Shown here piece after piece: positions 7,991-16,828 of a DNA stretch of 64,000 nt. Location of the stretch: NCBI GenBank assembly GCA_023412495.1, contig JAEYNP010000039.1, positions 1-64,000 of the forward strand, given 5' to 3'. This DNA comes from Pseudomonadota bacterium (GTDB lineage: Bacteria > Desulfobacterota > Desulfobulbia > Desulfobulbales > Desulfocapsaceae). Each line of letters opens with the position of its first letter. Position 1 is the first letter of the stretch. Below the pieces are notes generated by a model. It worked only from the letters and a program-made list of their open reading frames with translations, searched no databases and was not told the origin of the DNA. A program made the translations under genes and the position numbers.

Positions 7991-9283
7991 TCACTTTTCG
8001 AACAACTTTTTGAATGACCATTCAGTCATTCTCACGGCACTGTCAAGATCGCTTTCGCTCTGGGCCGCGGAAATAAAGGCAACTTCAAACTGTGAGGGAG
8101 CGAGATAGATCCCGCCGGCCAGCATCTGCCGATAGTGTAGGGCATACAGCCTGGTATCGGCGAGCATGGCGGAAGAGAAATCGGTTACTTCCTCCCCGGT
8201 AAAGAAGGCGGTCATCATACTCCCGACACGGTTGAGCTGCACTGGAATGCCGACCCGGTCGGCGACCTCGCTCAATCTCTCGGCGAAGGCAGCCGATTTT
8301 GCCTCGAGTGCCTCATAGAATCCCGGTTTCTGGAGAATCTTGAGAGCGGCTATTCCCGCCGCCATCGCGAGGGGGTTGCCTGAAAGGGTACCCGCCTGAT
8401 AAACAGGCCCGTCCGGGGCTACGCCGTCCATTATTTCGGCTCTGCCGCCATAGGCCCCTACCGGCAGGCCTCCCCCGATTATCTTGCCCAGACAGGTAAG
8501 ATCGGGATGAACATTATAATATTGCTGGGCGCCGCCGTATGCCAGTCGAAATCCAGTAATCACCTCATCAAAAATCAGGACGATTCCAAGTTCCGAGGTG
8601 AGCGACCGCAGTTTCTGCAGAAATCCCGGTGCAGGTGGAATGCATCCCATGTTGCCGGCAACCGGTTCAACAATCACACAGGCAATAGCCAGCTGTTCAT
8701 CCCGTAAGGTAGCTTCTAATATCTTTTCGTCATTGTAGGGTATGGAAATAGTGTTCTTTACTATCTCGTCAGGCACTCCAGGGCTGCCTGGAATCCCTAG
8801 CGTGAGCACCCCCGACCCGGCTTTTACCAGAAAAGAATCGGCATGACCGTGATAACAGCCATCGAACTTAACGACCACTTTCTTCCCGGTATAGCCCCTG
8901 GCCAGCCGAATCGCGCTCATGGTCGCCTCGGTCCCCGAATTGACGAAACGGACTTTTTCAACGGTCGGCAGCGCTTCGACAACCATTGCGGCCAGATCGA
9001 TCTCCGTGGGAGTCGGTGCGCCGAAGCTTGTCCCGGAGGCAGCCGCCCTGGCCACCGCCTCGACGATCTCCGGATGGGCGTGCCCCATTATCATCGGCCC
9101 CCACGATGCCACGAAGTCGATATATTTATTGCCGTCCGCGTCCCAGAGATTCGCCCCGGATGCCCTGGTGATGAAGACCGGATCGCAGCCGACCGAGCGG
9201 CATGCCCGAACCGGGCTATTGACGCCGCCGGGAATAACTTTTTTGGCTTTTTCGAACAACTCGCCGGAAACGGAAAATGACAT
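7991..9283 (-). CDS. hemL: glutamate-1-semialdehyde 2,1-aminomutase
   Basis: The 430-residue PLP enzyme that converts glutamate-1-semialdehyde to 5-aminolevulinate, the C5 entry to tetrapyrroles. This feeds haem, sirohaem and cobamides, and sirohaem is needed by the sulfite reductase encoded nearby. The N-terminal IPGGVNSPVRA motif, the substrate loop around GTSFGAPT and the PLP-lysine region CLGKIIGGGLPVGAYGG are all intact. I choose ATG at 9283 because AGGAGAG lies six to seven bases upstream; the frame also opens at 9310. It has a strong promoter at 9374-9402 with a perfect dyad over the expected transcription start. Confidence 0.96.
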   Translation of the reverse strand: MSFSVSGELFEKAKKVIPGGVNSPVRACRSVGCDPVFITRASGANLWDADGNKYIDFVASWGPMIMGHAHPEIVEAVARAAASGTSFGAPTPTEIDLAAMVVEALPTVEKVRFVNSGTEATMSAIRLARGYTGKKVVVKFDGCYHGHADSFLVKAGSGVLTLGIPGSPGVPDEIVKNTISIPYNDEKILEATLRDEQLAIACVIVEPVAGNMGCIPPAPGFLQKLRSLTSELGIVLIFDEVITGFRLAYGGAQQYYNVHPDLTCLGKIIGGGLPVGAYGGRAEIMDGVAPDGPVYQAGTLSGNPLAMAAGIAALKILQKPGFYEALEAKSAAFAERLSEVADRVGIPVQLNRVGSMMTAFFTGEEVTDFSSAMLADTRLYALHYRQMLAGGIYLAPSQFEVAFISAAQSESDLDSAVRMTEWSFKKLFEK

Positions 9284-9353
9284 GATCTCTCCTTTATCTT
9301 TTATCTCCATGAGACTTGTGTCCCGAATAAATGCGTTTCTTTCGGATCTTCCA

Positions 9354-9369
9354 CTTCATTGAAATGAAG
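9354..9369. promoter_or_regulatory. perfect dyad at the hemL transcription start (operator candidate)
   Basis: CTTCATT-GA-AATGAAG is a perfect 7-bp inverted repeat. It lies just downstream of the -10 box of the hemL promoter, spanning about +1 to +15, a position where a repressor would block transcription. The regulator is not identifiable. Confidence 0.45.
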
Positions 9370-9373
9370 CGAT

Positions 9374-9402
9374 AATATACAGGGAGGTCGGTTTGCTGTC
9401 AA
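9374..9402 (-). promoter_or_regulatory. sigma-70 promoter of hemL
   Basis: On the minus strand TTGACA (9402-9397) and TATATT (9379-9374) are separated by exactly 17 bases. The leader to the hemL ATG is about 85 bases. Confidence 0.75.
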
Positions 9403-9413
9403 ACGCCCTCCTC

Positions 9414-9442
9414 TTGATTTTTTCCACATTGTGTGCAATGTA
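9414..9442 (+). promoter_or_regulatory. possible trxA promoter with overlapping dyad
   Basis: TTGATT (9414-9419) and AATGTA (9437-9442) have 17-base spacing. The dyad ACATTG-TGTG-CAATGT at 9426-9441 overlaps the -10 box, suggesting an operator. The remaining bases to the trxA start (9443-9601) show nothing else that I can identify. Confidence 0.35.
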
Positions 9443-9601
9443 GGAACCGGATTCGTTATCCTTGTTTTCTGTGGAATCGGCCGATCCTTTTTTCTGCTTG
9501 TCAGCCAATGGAGCAACAGGTAAAGTTGGAAGAAGGGTCACCCTCCAGGGATGTCCGTCAGCACCCAGTATGCAACAACCTCATTATCAAAGGAGAAAAT
9601 A

Positions 9602-9928
9602 ATGGCCAGCGACAAAGTTCTGCAACTCAACGATGCGGAGTTTGATACCGTGATTAAATCCGAACAGCCGACGCTCGTGGATTTCTGGGCCCCCTGGTGC
9701 GGACCGTGCAAAGCAATCGGACCGGTGATCGAAGATCTTGCCGGGGAATACCAAGGAAAGGTCACCATCGCCAAGATGAATGTGGATGACAACCCTGTCA
9801 CCCCCGGGAAATTCGGTATCCGCGCGATTCCCACATTGATTCTTTTCAAAGGTGGTCAGGTTGTTGATCAAATTACTGGTTCCGTTGGCAAATCGCAGCT
9901 CGTGGCGCTCATCAACAAAGCCATGTAA
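9602..9928 (+). CDS. trxA: thioredoxin
   Basis: A 108-residue classical thioredoxin with the active site WCGPC (Cys33 and Cys36) preceded by LVDFWAP and the cis-Pro region AIPTLILFKGG. It reduces protein disulfides and is itself reduced by the TrxB encoded 86 bases downstream. The frame opens further upstream at 9551, but ATG 9602 follows AAAGGAGAAAATA and matches the family start. Genes trxA, trxB and bamD run in one direction and probably form an operon. Confidence 0.95.
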   Translation: MASDKVLQLNDAEFDTVIKSEQPTLVDFWAPWCGPCKAIGPVIEDLAGEYQGKVTIAKMNVDDNPVTPGKFGIRAIPTLILFKGGQVVDQITGSVGKSQLVALINKAM

Positions 9929-10014
9929 AGCTCCAAGGGCTGTCCCCGCCTCTGCTGCCGACCTCACTTCAGACCGGACAGCCCTTCCCGCTCTCCATCT
10001 CCCGTCGAGTCTTC

Positions 10015-10956
10015 ATGAAAGATCACTACGAACTCGTCATTCTGGGTGGCGGACCTGCCGGTTTGTCGGCCGGCCTCTACGCTGCCCGTGCCAGGCTCGA
10101 CCATGTCCTGATTGAAAAAGGCGCCACGGGGGGACAGGTGCTGCTTACCGATTGGGTCGATAACTATCCGGGCTTTCCCGAAGGCTTGACCGGTTTCGAT
10201 CTGGTGGAAAAAATGACGCAGCACGCCAAAAGGTTCGATCTCAATATCGAAACTGCCAGTGTCACCGAGGTCGACCTGAAGAACGAGCGGCGGAAGGTTC
10301 TCCATCTGGAGGAGGGCGGTACAGTCACCTGCGACACCCTCATCATCTGCACCGGCGCAAGGCCGAACACCTTAAATGTCCCCGGCGAGTTGGAATTACG
10401 CGGCAAGGGAGTTTCCTACTGCGGAACCTGCGATGCACCCTTTTATCGCAACATGCACGTTGCCGTGGTCGGAGGGGGAAATACGGCAATCCAGGAAGCG
10501 GAATATCTCACCAAATTTGCACGGAAGGTGACGGTAGTCCATCGCCGCGACCAACTCCGGGCGACGAAGATCATTCAGGAAATCGCCTTCGCCAATCCCA
10601 AGATCAAATTCCTCTGGAACCACCGTGTTACCGCTATTGAGGGCGAAAGCGGAGTTGAAAGGCTTGCATTGATCGCCAGTGACGGTTCCACCTCGAATCT
10701 GGAAGTCCAGGGAGTGTTTGTCCTGATAGGGGTGACGCCGAACAACACCGGTCTTCCGCTCGACCTGCTCAAGGCTGATGTCTGGGGGTTTATTCCCACC
10801 GACATCGAATCCCGCACAGCCGTACCAGGAGTTATGGCCGCCGGGGATATCTGCAGCAAAGATGTCCGTCAGATTGTCAATGCCGCCGGAGAAGGGGCCG
10901 TCGCCGTCCTCGCCGCGGAAAAATACCTGCATGGGTTAAAAAAAGCATCACATTAA
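10015..10956 (+). CDS. trxB: thioredoxin-disulfide reductase
   Basis: A 313-residue flavoprotein of the low-molecular-weight thioredoxin reductase family. The FAD site GGGPAGLSAGLYAARA starts at residue 11. The redox motif is CGTC (Cys136, Cys139) in SYCGTCDAPFYRN. The NAD(P)H domain has VVGGGNTAIQEAEYL, followed by the dinucleotide-contacting HRRDQLRA, which favours NADPH (the paired Arg). The C-terminal FAD motif is GVMAAGDICSKDVRQ. The middle Ala of the usual CATC is Gly here, a minor variant. The gene lies directly after trxA. Confidence 0.94.
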   Translation: MKDHYELVILGGGPAGLSAGLYAARARLDHVLIEKGATGGQVLLTDWVDNYPGFPEGLTGFDLVEKMTQHAKRFDLNIETASVTEVDLKNERRKVLHLEEGGTVTCDTLIICTGARPNTLNVPGELELRGKGVSYCGTCDAPFYRNMHVAVVGGGNTAIQEAEYLTKFARKVTVVHRRDQLRATKIIQEIAFANPKIKFLWNHRVTAIEGESGVERLALIASDGSTSNLEVQGVFVLIGVTPNNTGLPLDLLKADVWGFIPTDIESRTAVPGVMAAGDICSKDVRQIVNAAGEGAVAVLAAEKYLHGLKKASH

Positions 10957-10966
10957 CGGCCTAAAG

Positions 10967-11782
10967 ATGAAGTCTCAAGTTATAGTAATTGTCAAGCGAT
11001 GTCCTTCGTTCTTTTTACTCGTTCTCCTGCTCCTCATGGTTGCCGGCTGCGGCGGTCTTCGGGAGACCTTCAACTTCACCTCCATCGACGAGGAAGGCAA
11101 GGAAGTCAAAACCGATCTGGACCTGCCGGCGAAAACCATGCTGATGAAAGGCATGGACGATTACAATGTGGGGAAATATTTCACCGCAATCGAATTCTTC
11201 GAAGAAATCCTCAACAAATATCCCTTCAGCCCGGAAGCGCCGTTGGCCGAACTGAAGGCCGCCGACTGCAGTTATCACCTTGAGCGATATGCCGAGGCAC
11301 TGGCGCTCTACGAAGAATTCGAGAACCGCCACCCCACCAATGAGAGCATCCCGTATGTCATTTATCAGAGAGCTATGTGTCATTATAAGCAGATAGACAG
11401 GGTTGACCGGGACACGTCCGGAGCTGTTAAGGCTATCTCCCTCTTCAAGCAGCTCCTGAAGGCCTATCCCGACTCGCCGTATTCGGCGGAGGCGAGGGAT
11501 CGCATTGCCACGGCCACCGAGTTTCTCGCCAACCACGAATATTTCGTAGTCGAATATTATGTCAGAACCGGGAAGTATGATCAGGCGAAGGTAAGGAGCA
11601 AGTACCTTCTGGCAATGTATCCCGATACGAAGATCGCCGCGAAAGCGACAGAGATGCTCGCTCGACTGGAAGCAGGAGACCCTCCGCGCTCCCCGCTTAC
11701 CTCCTGGATGCCGAAATTGAAGATGGGAAGCTGGACGATTTTCAATCAGAACGATGCGGCGAACACCACCACCGCCGAGTGA
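10967..11782 (+). CDS. bamD: outer membrane assembly lipoprotein BamD
   Basis: A 271-residue BamD-type lipoprotein of the beta-barrel assembly machine. A basic, hydrophobic signal peptide ends in the lipobox VAGC, so Cys28 would be lipidated. TPR-like repeats follow: DYNVGKYFTAIEFFEEILNKYPFSPEA, split by helices typical of BamD, then CSYHLERYAEALALYEEF and SLFKQLLKAYPDSPYSAEA. The last 35 residues look unstructured. It starts 10 bases after the trxB stop, so it is probably co-transcribed, and ends just before a bidirectional terminator. Confidence 0.88.
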   Translation: MKSQVIVIVKRCPSFFLLVLLLLMVAGCGGLRETFNFTSIDEEGKEVKTDLDLPAKTMLMKGMDDYNVGKYFTAIEFFEEILNKYPFSPEAPLAELKAADCSYHLERYAEALALYEEFENRHPTNESIPYVIYQRAMCHYKQIDRVDRDTSGAVKAISLFKQLLKAYPDSPYSAEARDRIATATEFLANHEYFVVEYYVRTGKYDQAKVRSKYLLAMYPDTKIAAKATEMLARLEAGDPPRSPLTSWMPKLKMGSWTIFNQNDAANTTTAE

Positions 11783-11789
11783 AAGATCC

Positions 11790-11814
11790 GGTGCAGGGGA
11801 TTAGCCTCTGCACC
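11790..11814. terminator. bidirectional terminator between bamD and the NIL-ferredoxin gene
   Basis: GGTGCAGGGG and CCTCTGCACC form a 10-bp stem with one G-T pair and a 5-base loop, precisely between two convergent stop codons. T-tracts are poor on both sides. Confidence 0.55.
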
Positions 11815-11815
11815 G

Positions 11816-12262
11816 TCACACGCTGTACTTCTCGGAAAATATCCAGTCCCCGTTGAGGGATACCGCCATCGCCCGCACCGGACAGATTGGTACACAGAGG
11901 CTGCAGCCGGTGCATTTTTCTGCATCGAAGACAACCGTCATTTCAGGTCTTTGGATATAAAGGGCACCTGGAGAACATACTCCGGTGCAGGCGCCGCACT
12001 GGAAGCAATTTTTATCGTCCCGGCGAATCCGCGCCGCCAGCCGTTCGATCTGCACCCCCATGCCGCGCAAATAATCGAGTCCGGCCTTGACATTGGCTTT
12101 GCTGCTGCCTTTGAGTTCGATGATCATTATCCCTTCGCGTTGAAGAAGGATATCGGCCTTGAGTATATTGAACTCGATGTCGTATTCCTTCACCAGCCGG
12201 TAGATAAAAGGCTGATCGCTGGTATCTTTGGGGAATCTGAGAATATAAATCTGAGTGTACAC
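11816..12262 (-). CDS. NIL domain protein with two [4Fe-4S] ferredoxin motifs
   Basis: A 148-residue protein. Residues 1-75 match the NIL domain, the ACT-like ligand-binding module first seen at the C-terminus of methionine importer ATPases. Two ferredoxin motifs follow: CFQCGACTGVCSPGAL and CTGCSLCVPICPVRAM, giving eight cysteines for two [4Fe-4S] clusters. This NIL-ferredoxin combination is common in strict anaerobes and has been linked to homocysteine/methionine synthesis in some lineages; metK and ahcY lie 10 kb away, which is only suggestive. It is a single-gene unit convergent with bamD. Confidence 0.88.
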   Translation of the reverse strand: MYTQIYILRFPKDTSDQPFIYRLVKEYDIEFNILKADILLQREGIMIIELKGSSKANVKAGLDYLRGMGVQIERLAARIRRDDKNCFQCGACTGVCSPGALYIQRPEMTVVFDAEKCTGCSLCVPICPVRAMAVSLNGDWIFSEKYSV

Positions 12263-12576
12263 CTTTTGCCTCGCTGGTATGGATGAAAAAATAATGTGAC
12301 ATGTCAGCGCTTCTACGACCAGGCCGATCCAGGAATCGGTCGAGTTACAGCAACTTTTCTCAAATCCAAGACATTTTAGATATTAATCGCAATCCATATG
12401 ACTGACATTGCGAGCATAATTTCAAAAGAAGGCAGAGATGAGAATAATGGCATATTCCGACAAACACCTAGACAGGTTGAATGTACTTTCCGGCCATGGT
12501 AATAGCAAGTATCTTTTCGCTAACAGCTGTGGGCATTTAGTCGACCAGCGACCCGAACAACAATAACTATCGTCTA
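12263..12576. other. 314-base intergenic region, no gene seen
   Basis: This divergent region between the NIL-ferredoxin gene and larB holds no convincing open frame. A small hairpin (GGCCGAT ... AATCGGTC, about 12322-12340) and an AT-rich TAGATATTAAT near 12378 are visible, but no good paired -35/-10 boxes could be assigned. Confidence 0.5.
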
Positions 12577-13329
12577 ATGAACTCCCAGAACCTTCAGGCA
12601 CTCCTGCAGGAAGTGCAGAGCGGAACCTGCTCCATCGAACAGGCCCTGGCAGCCCTTCGCAATTTTCCAGACGAACAGCTGCCGGAGGCATGCCTCGATC
12701 ACCAGCGTCACCTCAGGACAGGAATACCAGAAGTAATATACGGGGCATCGAAAACGGCGGAACAGATCGTCGCCATTGCCGAAGCCATGTTGAAACAGGA
12801 CGTTCCGGTCATTGCCACCCGGATGGATCGGGCAAAGGCCGAAGCAGTGATGAAGATGCTGCCGCAGTTCCACTATGCCGGCGAGGCGCGTATGCTGATC
12901 TGCAATCCTGCCGAGGAGAATCCCTCCCGATACCGGGGCCGAACCCTCGTCATCTCGGCCGGTACTTCAGACATGCCTGTTGCCGAAGAAGCCCGCCTGA
13001 CTCTTGTCAGCCTCGGCCATCCTGTAGATAGACTCTACGATGCAGGCGTAGCCGGTCTCCACCGGCTCCTCAACCGTCAGCATCTCCTGCAGACGGCCAA
13101 GGTCATCATCGTCGTGGCCGGCATGGAAGGGGCGCTGCCCAGTGTGGTGGGAGGGTTGGTGCGCTGCCCGGTGATCGCGGTGCCGACTTCGGTCGGGTAC
13201 GGTGCGAGTTTCGGAGGAATTGCCGCCTTGCTCGGTATGCTCAACAGTTGCGCACCGGGGGTCGCCGTCGTCAATATCGATAACGGCTTCGGCGCGGCAT
13301 GCATGGCCGAAGCCATCAACTCCAGGTAG
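12577..13329 (+). CDS. larB: LarB, nickel-pincer cofactor carboxylase/hydrolase
   Basis: A 250-residue LarB protein. Its C-terminal half is a PurE-like fold with VISAGTSDMPVAEEA near residue 128 and GMEGALPSVVGGLVRCPVIAVPTSVGYGASFGG, read in segments, near 190-215. In lactobacilli LarB carboxylates the pyridinium ring of nicotinic acid adenine dinucleotide in making the nickel-pincer nucleotide of lactate racemase. larC and larE are not nearby, so the pathway may be scattered or the protein used otherwise. The Shine-Dalgarno sequence before ATG 12577 is weak. Confidence 0.88.
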   Translation: MNSQNLQALLQEVQSGTCSIEQALAALRNFPDEQLPEACLDHQRHLRTGIPEVIYGASKTAEQIVAIAEAMLKQDVPVIATRMDRAKAEAVMKMLPQFHYAGEARMLICNPAEENPSRYRGRTLVISAGTSDMPVAEEARLTLVSLGHPVDRLYDAGVAGLHRLLNRQHLLQTAKVIIVVAGMEGALPSVVGGLVRCPVIAVPTSVGYGASFGGIAALLGMLNSCAPGVAVVNIDNGFGAACMAEAINSR

Positions 13330-13371
13330 GTCTGACGGATCCAGGATTTTCCAATTAAACCGAGCTGAACC

Positions 13372-13399
13372 TTGCAAGATTCCGACGTTGCGTTATAAT
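13372..13399 (+). promoter_or_regulatory. sigma-70 promoter of secDF
   Basis: TTGCAA (13372-13377) and a consensus TATAAT (13394-13399) are 16 bases apart, 74 bases ahead of the secDF ATG. Confidence 0.65.
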
Positions 13400-13473
13400 C
13401 GCAGAGCCTAATTTGCCGAAACTTTTCGGCATACCGATTTCAGCTTTATCATCCAGACAATTCAAGGATATAA

Positions 13474-16041
13474 ATGAATACATCACTCAAACTGAAACTC
13501 GCCTTTTTGGTCGCGGTCATCCTCCTCGCCATAACCACGGTAGTCCCGTCCTTTTTTCCCGGAGTTCCTTCCTGGTGGAAGACCTATCTGGCACCTGAAG
13601 GCTTGCGGCTGGGTCTCGACCTGCAGGGGGGAATGCACCTCGTCCTGAAAGTCAACCTCAAGAAGGCCGAGCTGAACACTCTCGAGTTTGCAGCCAACGA
13701 TCTCAAGGACGCTTTGAGCGAACAGTCTATCAGCGCGGTACGCACCTCGTCCCCCAGCCCCGAAACGGTAATTTTCACCCTGCCGAATATCGGAGCCGTT
13801 GAAAAAGTAAGGAGCCTTGTCGCTGAGGACTTTCCCGACATTGACGCGGACATAGAGGCCAAGGAGGGCAGTTTTCCGCGCATCATTCTCACCCTGAAGG
13901 AAGAAAAGAAAAACTTCATCAAGAATAATGCCGTGGATCAGTCGCTTGAGATCCTGCGCAACCGCATTGATCAATTCGGTGTCGCCGAGCCCGTCATCAT
14001 CCGGCAAGGAGCTGACGAAATTGTTATCCAACTCCCCGGCGTCAAGGATACCGAGCGAGCCCTCCGGCTGCTCGGCGAGACTGCGCAACTCGAATTCAAA
14101 CTCGTAGCCGAGGCCCCTGGGCTGAATCTGCACGATCTTGTCCGGCAGGCGAAATCGACCGGCGAATGGCAAGAGGGCGAAAGCATCGGCAAGCTTAACC
14201 GCGCCCTGCAGAACAAGCTGCCTGATAACACTACCCTTTATTTCGATAAAGAGATCGACAAAGTCACCAAGAAAACGATAGCCACCCCGATTCTTCTGGA
14301 GAATAAGATTCTGATGACGGGCGATATGGTGAAAGATGCCCAGGTGCGGATCGGCGGCAGCTTCAATGAACCGTATGTCAGCCTTGACTTAACCAGCCAT
14401 GGAGGTAAAGTTTTTGCCCATATCACCGAAAAGAATGTCGGCAGGAGACTAGCCATTGTCCTCGATGAAGTTGTCCGTTCGGCCCCGGTGATCCGCGACC
14501 GGATACTCGGCGGCTCAGCGCAGATCACCGGCAGTTTCACCCATGAGGAAGCAGCAGACCTGGCAATAGTTCTGAGAGTCGGCGCTCTGCCCGCTCCGGT
14601 GGACATCATCCAGAATATGACCGTGGGGGCGAGTCTGGGCAAGGATTCCATCACCCAGGGAGTGACTTCCGGCATCTTCGGCGCTATCTGCGTACTCGCC
14701 TTCACGATCATTTACTATCGGCTGGCAGGCCTGTTCGCCAACACGGCGATGATGCTGAATATCCTCCTGCTCTTTTCCGGGCTGGCTGTCCTCAACGCTA
14801 CCTTGACCCTGCCGGGCATTGCCGGTATCATCCTCTCCATCGGCATGGCGGTTGATGCCAACGTGCTTATTTACGAGCGCATGCGGGAGGAATTCGACCT
14901 GGGGAAATCGGTCAGGTCGAGCATCGATGCCGGGTATGACAAGGCCTTTTTCTCCATCGTCGACTCCCAGGTCACCACCCTGATTACCGCACTCGCCCTT
15001 TTCCTGTTTGGCACCGGCCCCATCAAAGGCTTTGCCGTGACCCTCAGCCTAGGCATTTTATTCAACCTCTTTGCCGTGCTGTTTTACTCCCGCTTCCTTT
15101 TCGATGCGGTCAATGCCGTCAAGCCGTTGAAGAAAATTACCTTCATGAGGCTTACAAAGAAACCCAATTTCAACTATATGCGGGTTAAAAATGCCACTTA
15201 TGTGATTTCCGCAACCATGGCCCTCATCGGCGTTGTCGCCATGGTCATGATTACCATGGGTCGGGCCAATCTCGGCGTGGATTTTGCCGGCGGCTCCGTG
15301 CTGCAATACAAGGCGAGCCAGGATTTTTCAATCGGGGAAGTGAGAAAGGCCCTGGCTGAAAACGGCATGACCGAGGTTGACCTGCAGAAGGTGGAAGATG
15401 AACAGAGACTTATGGTCAAGATTAAAAAGACCGATGTCGTCGTGGCCCAACATGCCGACAAGGTCAGCAGCATCCTCTCCACACAGTTGCCGGACAAGAA
15501 CTTCGCCCTCGAAGGTGAATCCGAAATCGGCTCCTCGGTGAGTTCGGCTCTTCGCGACAAGGCCTTGATCGCCATCTTCATTTCTTTCGTCGGCATCGTC
15601 GTCTATCTGGCATTCCGTTTCGACATTCGATTCGGCATAGCGGCCACCGTCGCCACCTTCCACGATATCTTCGCGGTGATAGGCATATGCTGGCTCCTGA
15701 ACATGGAGTTTACGCTGCTTGTCGTCACCGCCCTGCTCACCCTGGCTGGATATTCGCTCAACGATACTGTGGTCGTCTTTGACCGTATCCGGGAAAACAA
15801 ACCGAAAACTGAAAAATATGTTCTTGATGAAACCATCAACGACAGTATCAACCAGGTGCTAAGCCGAACCATCATCACCGGTCTGACCACTCTCTTCACC
15901 CTGACTGCCCTGTTCTTTTATGGCGGAGCGGTGCTCCGTGATTTTGCCTTTGTTCTGATCCTCGGCATACTAATCGGCACATATTCATCAATCTTCGTCG
16001 CCAGTCCCGTACTCACCCTGTGGAAGAAAAAGACGGCATAA
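13474..16041 (+). CDS. secDF: protein-export membrane protein SecD-SecF fusion
   Basis: An 855-residue single-chain SecDF, the RND-type accessory that uses proton motive force to pull exported proteins through SecYEG. The SecD half (about 1-535) starts with a membrane helix, then GLRLGLDLQGGMHLVL, a large periplasmic part, and five C-terminal helices including GIILSIGMAVDANVLIYERMREE in segments. The SecF half (about 536-855) has GVDFAGGSVLQYK, then LAGYSLNDTVVVFDRIRENK and ILGILIGTYSSIFVASP. Both halves keep the Asp residues implicated in proton transfer. In most relatives secD and secF are separate genes preceded by yajC; here they are fused and no yajC precedes them. Confidence 0.95.
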   Translation: MNTSLKLKLAFLVAVILLAITTVVPSFFPGVPSWWKTYLAPEGLRLGLDLQGGMHLVLKVNLKKAELNTLEFAANDLKDALSEQSISAVRTSSPSPETVIFTLPNIGAVEKVRSLVAEDFPDIDADIEAKEGSFPRIILTLKEEKKNFIKNNAVDQSLEILRNRIDQFGVAEPVIIRQGADEIVIQLPGVKDTERALRLLGETAQLEFKLVAEAPGLNLHDLVRQAKSTGEWQEGESIGKLNRALQNKLPDNTTLYFDKEIDKVTKKTIATPILLENKILMTGDMVKDAQVRIGGSFNEPYVSLDLTSHGGKVFAHITEKNVGRRLAIVLDEVVRSAPVIRDRILGGSAQITGSFTHEEAADLAIVLRVGALPAPVDIIQNMTVGASLGKDSITQGVTSGIFGAICVLAFTIIYYRLAGLFANTAMMLNILLLFSGLAVLNATLTLPGIAGIILSIGMAVDANVLIYERMREEFDLGKSVRSSIDAGYDKAFFSIVDSQVTTLITALALFLFGTGPIKGFAVTLSLGILFNLFAVLFYSRFLFDAVNAVKPLKKITFMRLTKKPNFNYMRVKNATYVISATMALIGVVAMVMITMGRANLGVDFAGGSVLQYKASQDFSIGEVRKALAENGMTEVDLQKVEDEQRLMVKIKKTDVVVAQHADKVSSILSTQLPDKNFALEGESEIGSSVSSALRDKALIAIFISFVGIVVYLAFRFDIRFGIAATVATFHDIFAVIGICWLLNMEFTLLVVTALLTLAGYSLNDTVVVFDRIRENKPKTEKYVLDETINDSINQVLSRTIITGLTTLFTLTALFFYGGAVLRDFAFVLILGILIGTYSSIFVASPVLTLWKKKTA

Positions 16042-16049
16042 CATAAGCC

Positions 16050-16784
16050 ATGGTTTCAGCAGCTCATTTACCCGAATATGTCACCCGCCTCGATGGCCGG
16101 AAAACCTTCTCCTTCTCCTGCCATAAGGGAGTTGCCTGTTTTACCGATTGCTGCCGAATGCTCGAGCTGGCCCTCACGCCGTACGACGCGTTGCGCCTGC
16201 GTCACGCCACCGGACTGACGTCGCGGGAATTGCTGAACAACTACATCATCACCGAACAAGATGCCGGTGAACCTTTTCCCAGATTTTACCTAACCATGGT
16301 CGACGACGGCCGGGCGAGCTGCGTATTTGTGAGTCCCGGGGGTTGCACCATTTACCCGCACCGGCCGTCAGCCTGCCGCGCGTATCCGCTGGGCAGAGCG
16401 GCCGTCCGAACCGGAAACGGTACAATCCTTGAGCATTTCGTCATCATGAAGGAAGCTCACTGCCGCGGCTTTCAGGAAGCTGCGCAACAGACGCCCCTCC
16501 AGTACGTTAAAGATCAGGAGTTGACCAGCTATAATCGTTTCAACGACGCAGTGGCCCGGATTCTCCAACATGATGCGATCCGGCAGGGCTTGATTCCTTC
16601 GCGGAAGGATATCGATCTCTTCACCCTTGCCCTCTACGACCTGGACACCTTTCGCCACATGCTTATGGAGGATACACTGGAGGGAACGATTCTTACCCAG
16701 CCGGAAAAAGACAGGCTCCAGGACGATGAGGAACTGCTGCTGTTCGCCATCGAATTCGTGCAACGGCAGCTCTTAGTACCTTAG
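16050..16784 (+). CDS. YkgJ family cysteine-cluster protein
   Basis: A 244-residue protein with a YkgJ-type zinc- or iron-chelating domain. The cysteines are in FSCHKGVACFTDCC and later CTIYPHRPSACRAYPLG, the conserved CxIYxxRPxxCRxYP pattern. The C-terminal 90 residues are helical and specific to a subset. The function of the family is unknown; metal binding is predicted. The gene begins 8 bases after secDF and so may be co-transcribed. Its stop codon (16782-16784) lies inside a palindromic repeat element. Confidence 0.85.
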   Translation: MVSAAHLPEYVTRLDGRKTFSFSCHKGVACFTDCCRMLELALTPYDALRLRHATGLTSRELLNNYIITEQDAGEPFPRFYLTMVDDGRASCVFVSPGGCTIYPHRPSACRAYPLGRAAVRTGNGTILEHFVIMKEAHCRGFQEAAQQTPLQYVKDQELTSYNRFNDAVARILQHDAIRQGLIPSRKDIDLFTLALYDLDTFRHMLMEDTLEGTILTQPEKDRLQDDEELLLFAIEFVQRQLLVP

Positions 16785-16828
16785 AAATTCGTTTCTTGTT
16801 TTTTAGAAACGAATTTCGTGAAGGTACT
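16775..16828 (+). repeat. palindromic extragenic element, copy B
   Basis: A 54-base near-perfect palindrome. Outer arms AGTACCTT (16775-16782) and AAGGTACT (16821-16828) are exact inverses. Inner arms AGAAATTCGTTTCT (16783-16796) and AGAAACGAATTTC (16805-16817) are inverse over 13 bases around a T-rich loop. The element overlaps the stop of the YkgJ-like gene. A shorter relative is at 6015-6064. Confidence 0.75.
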
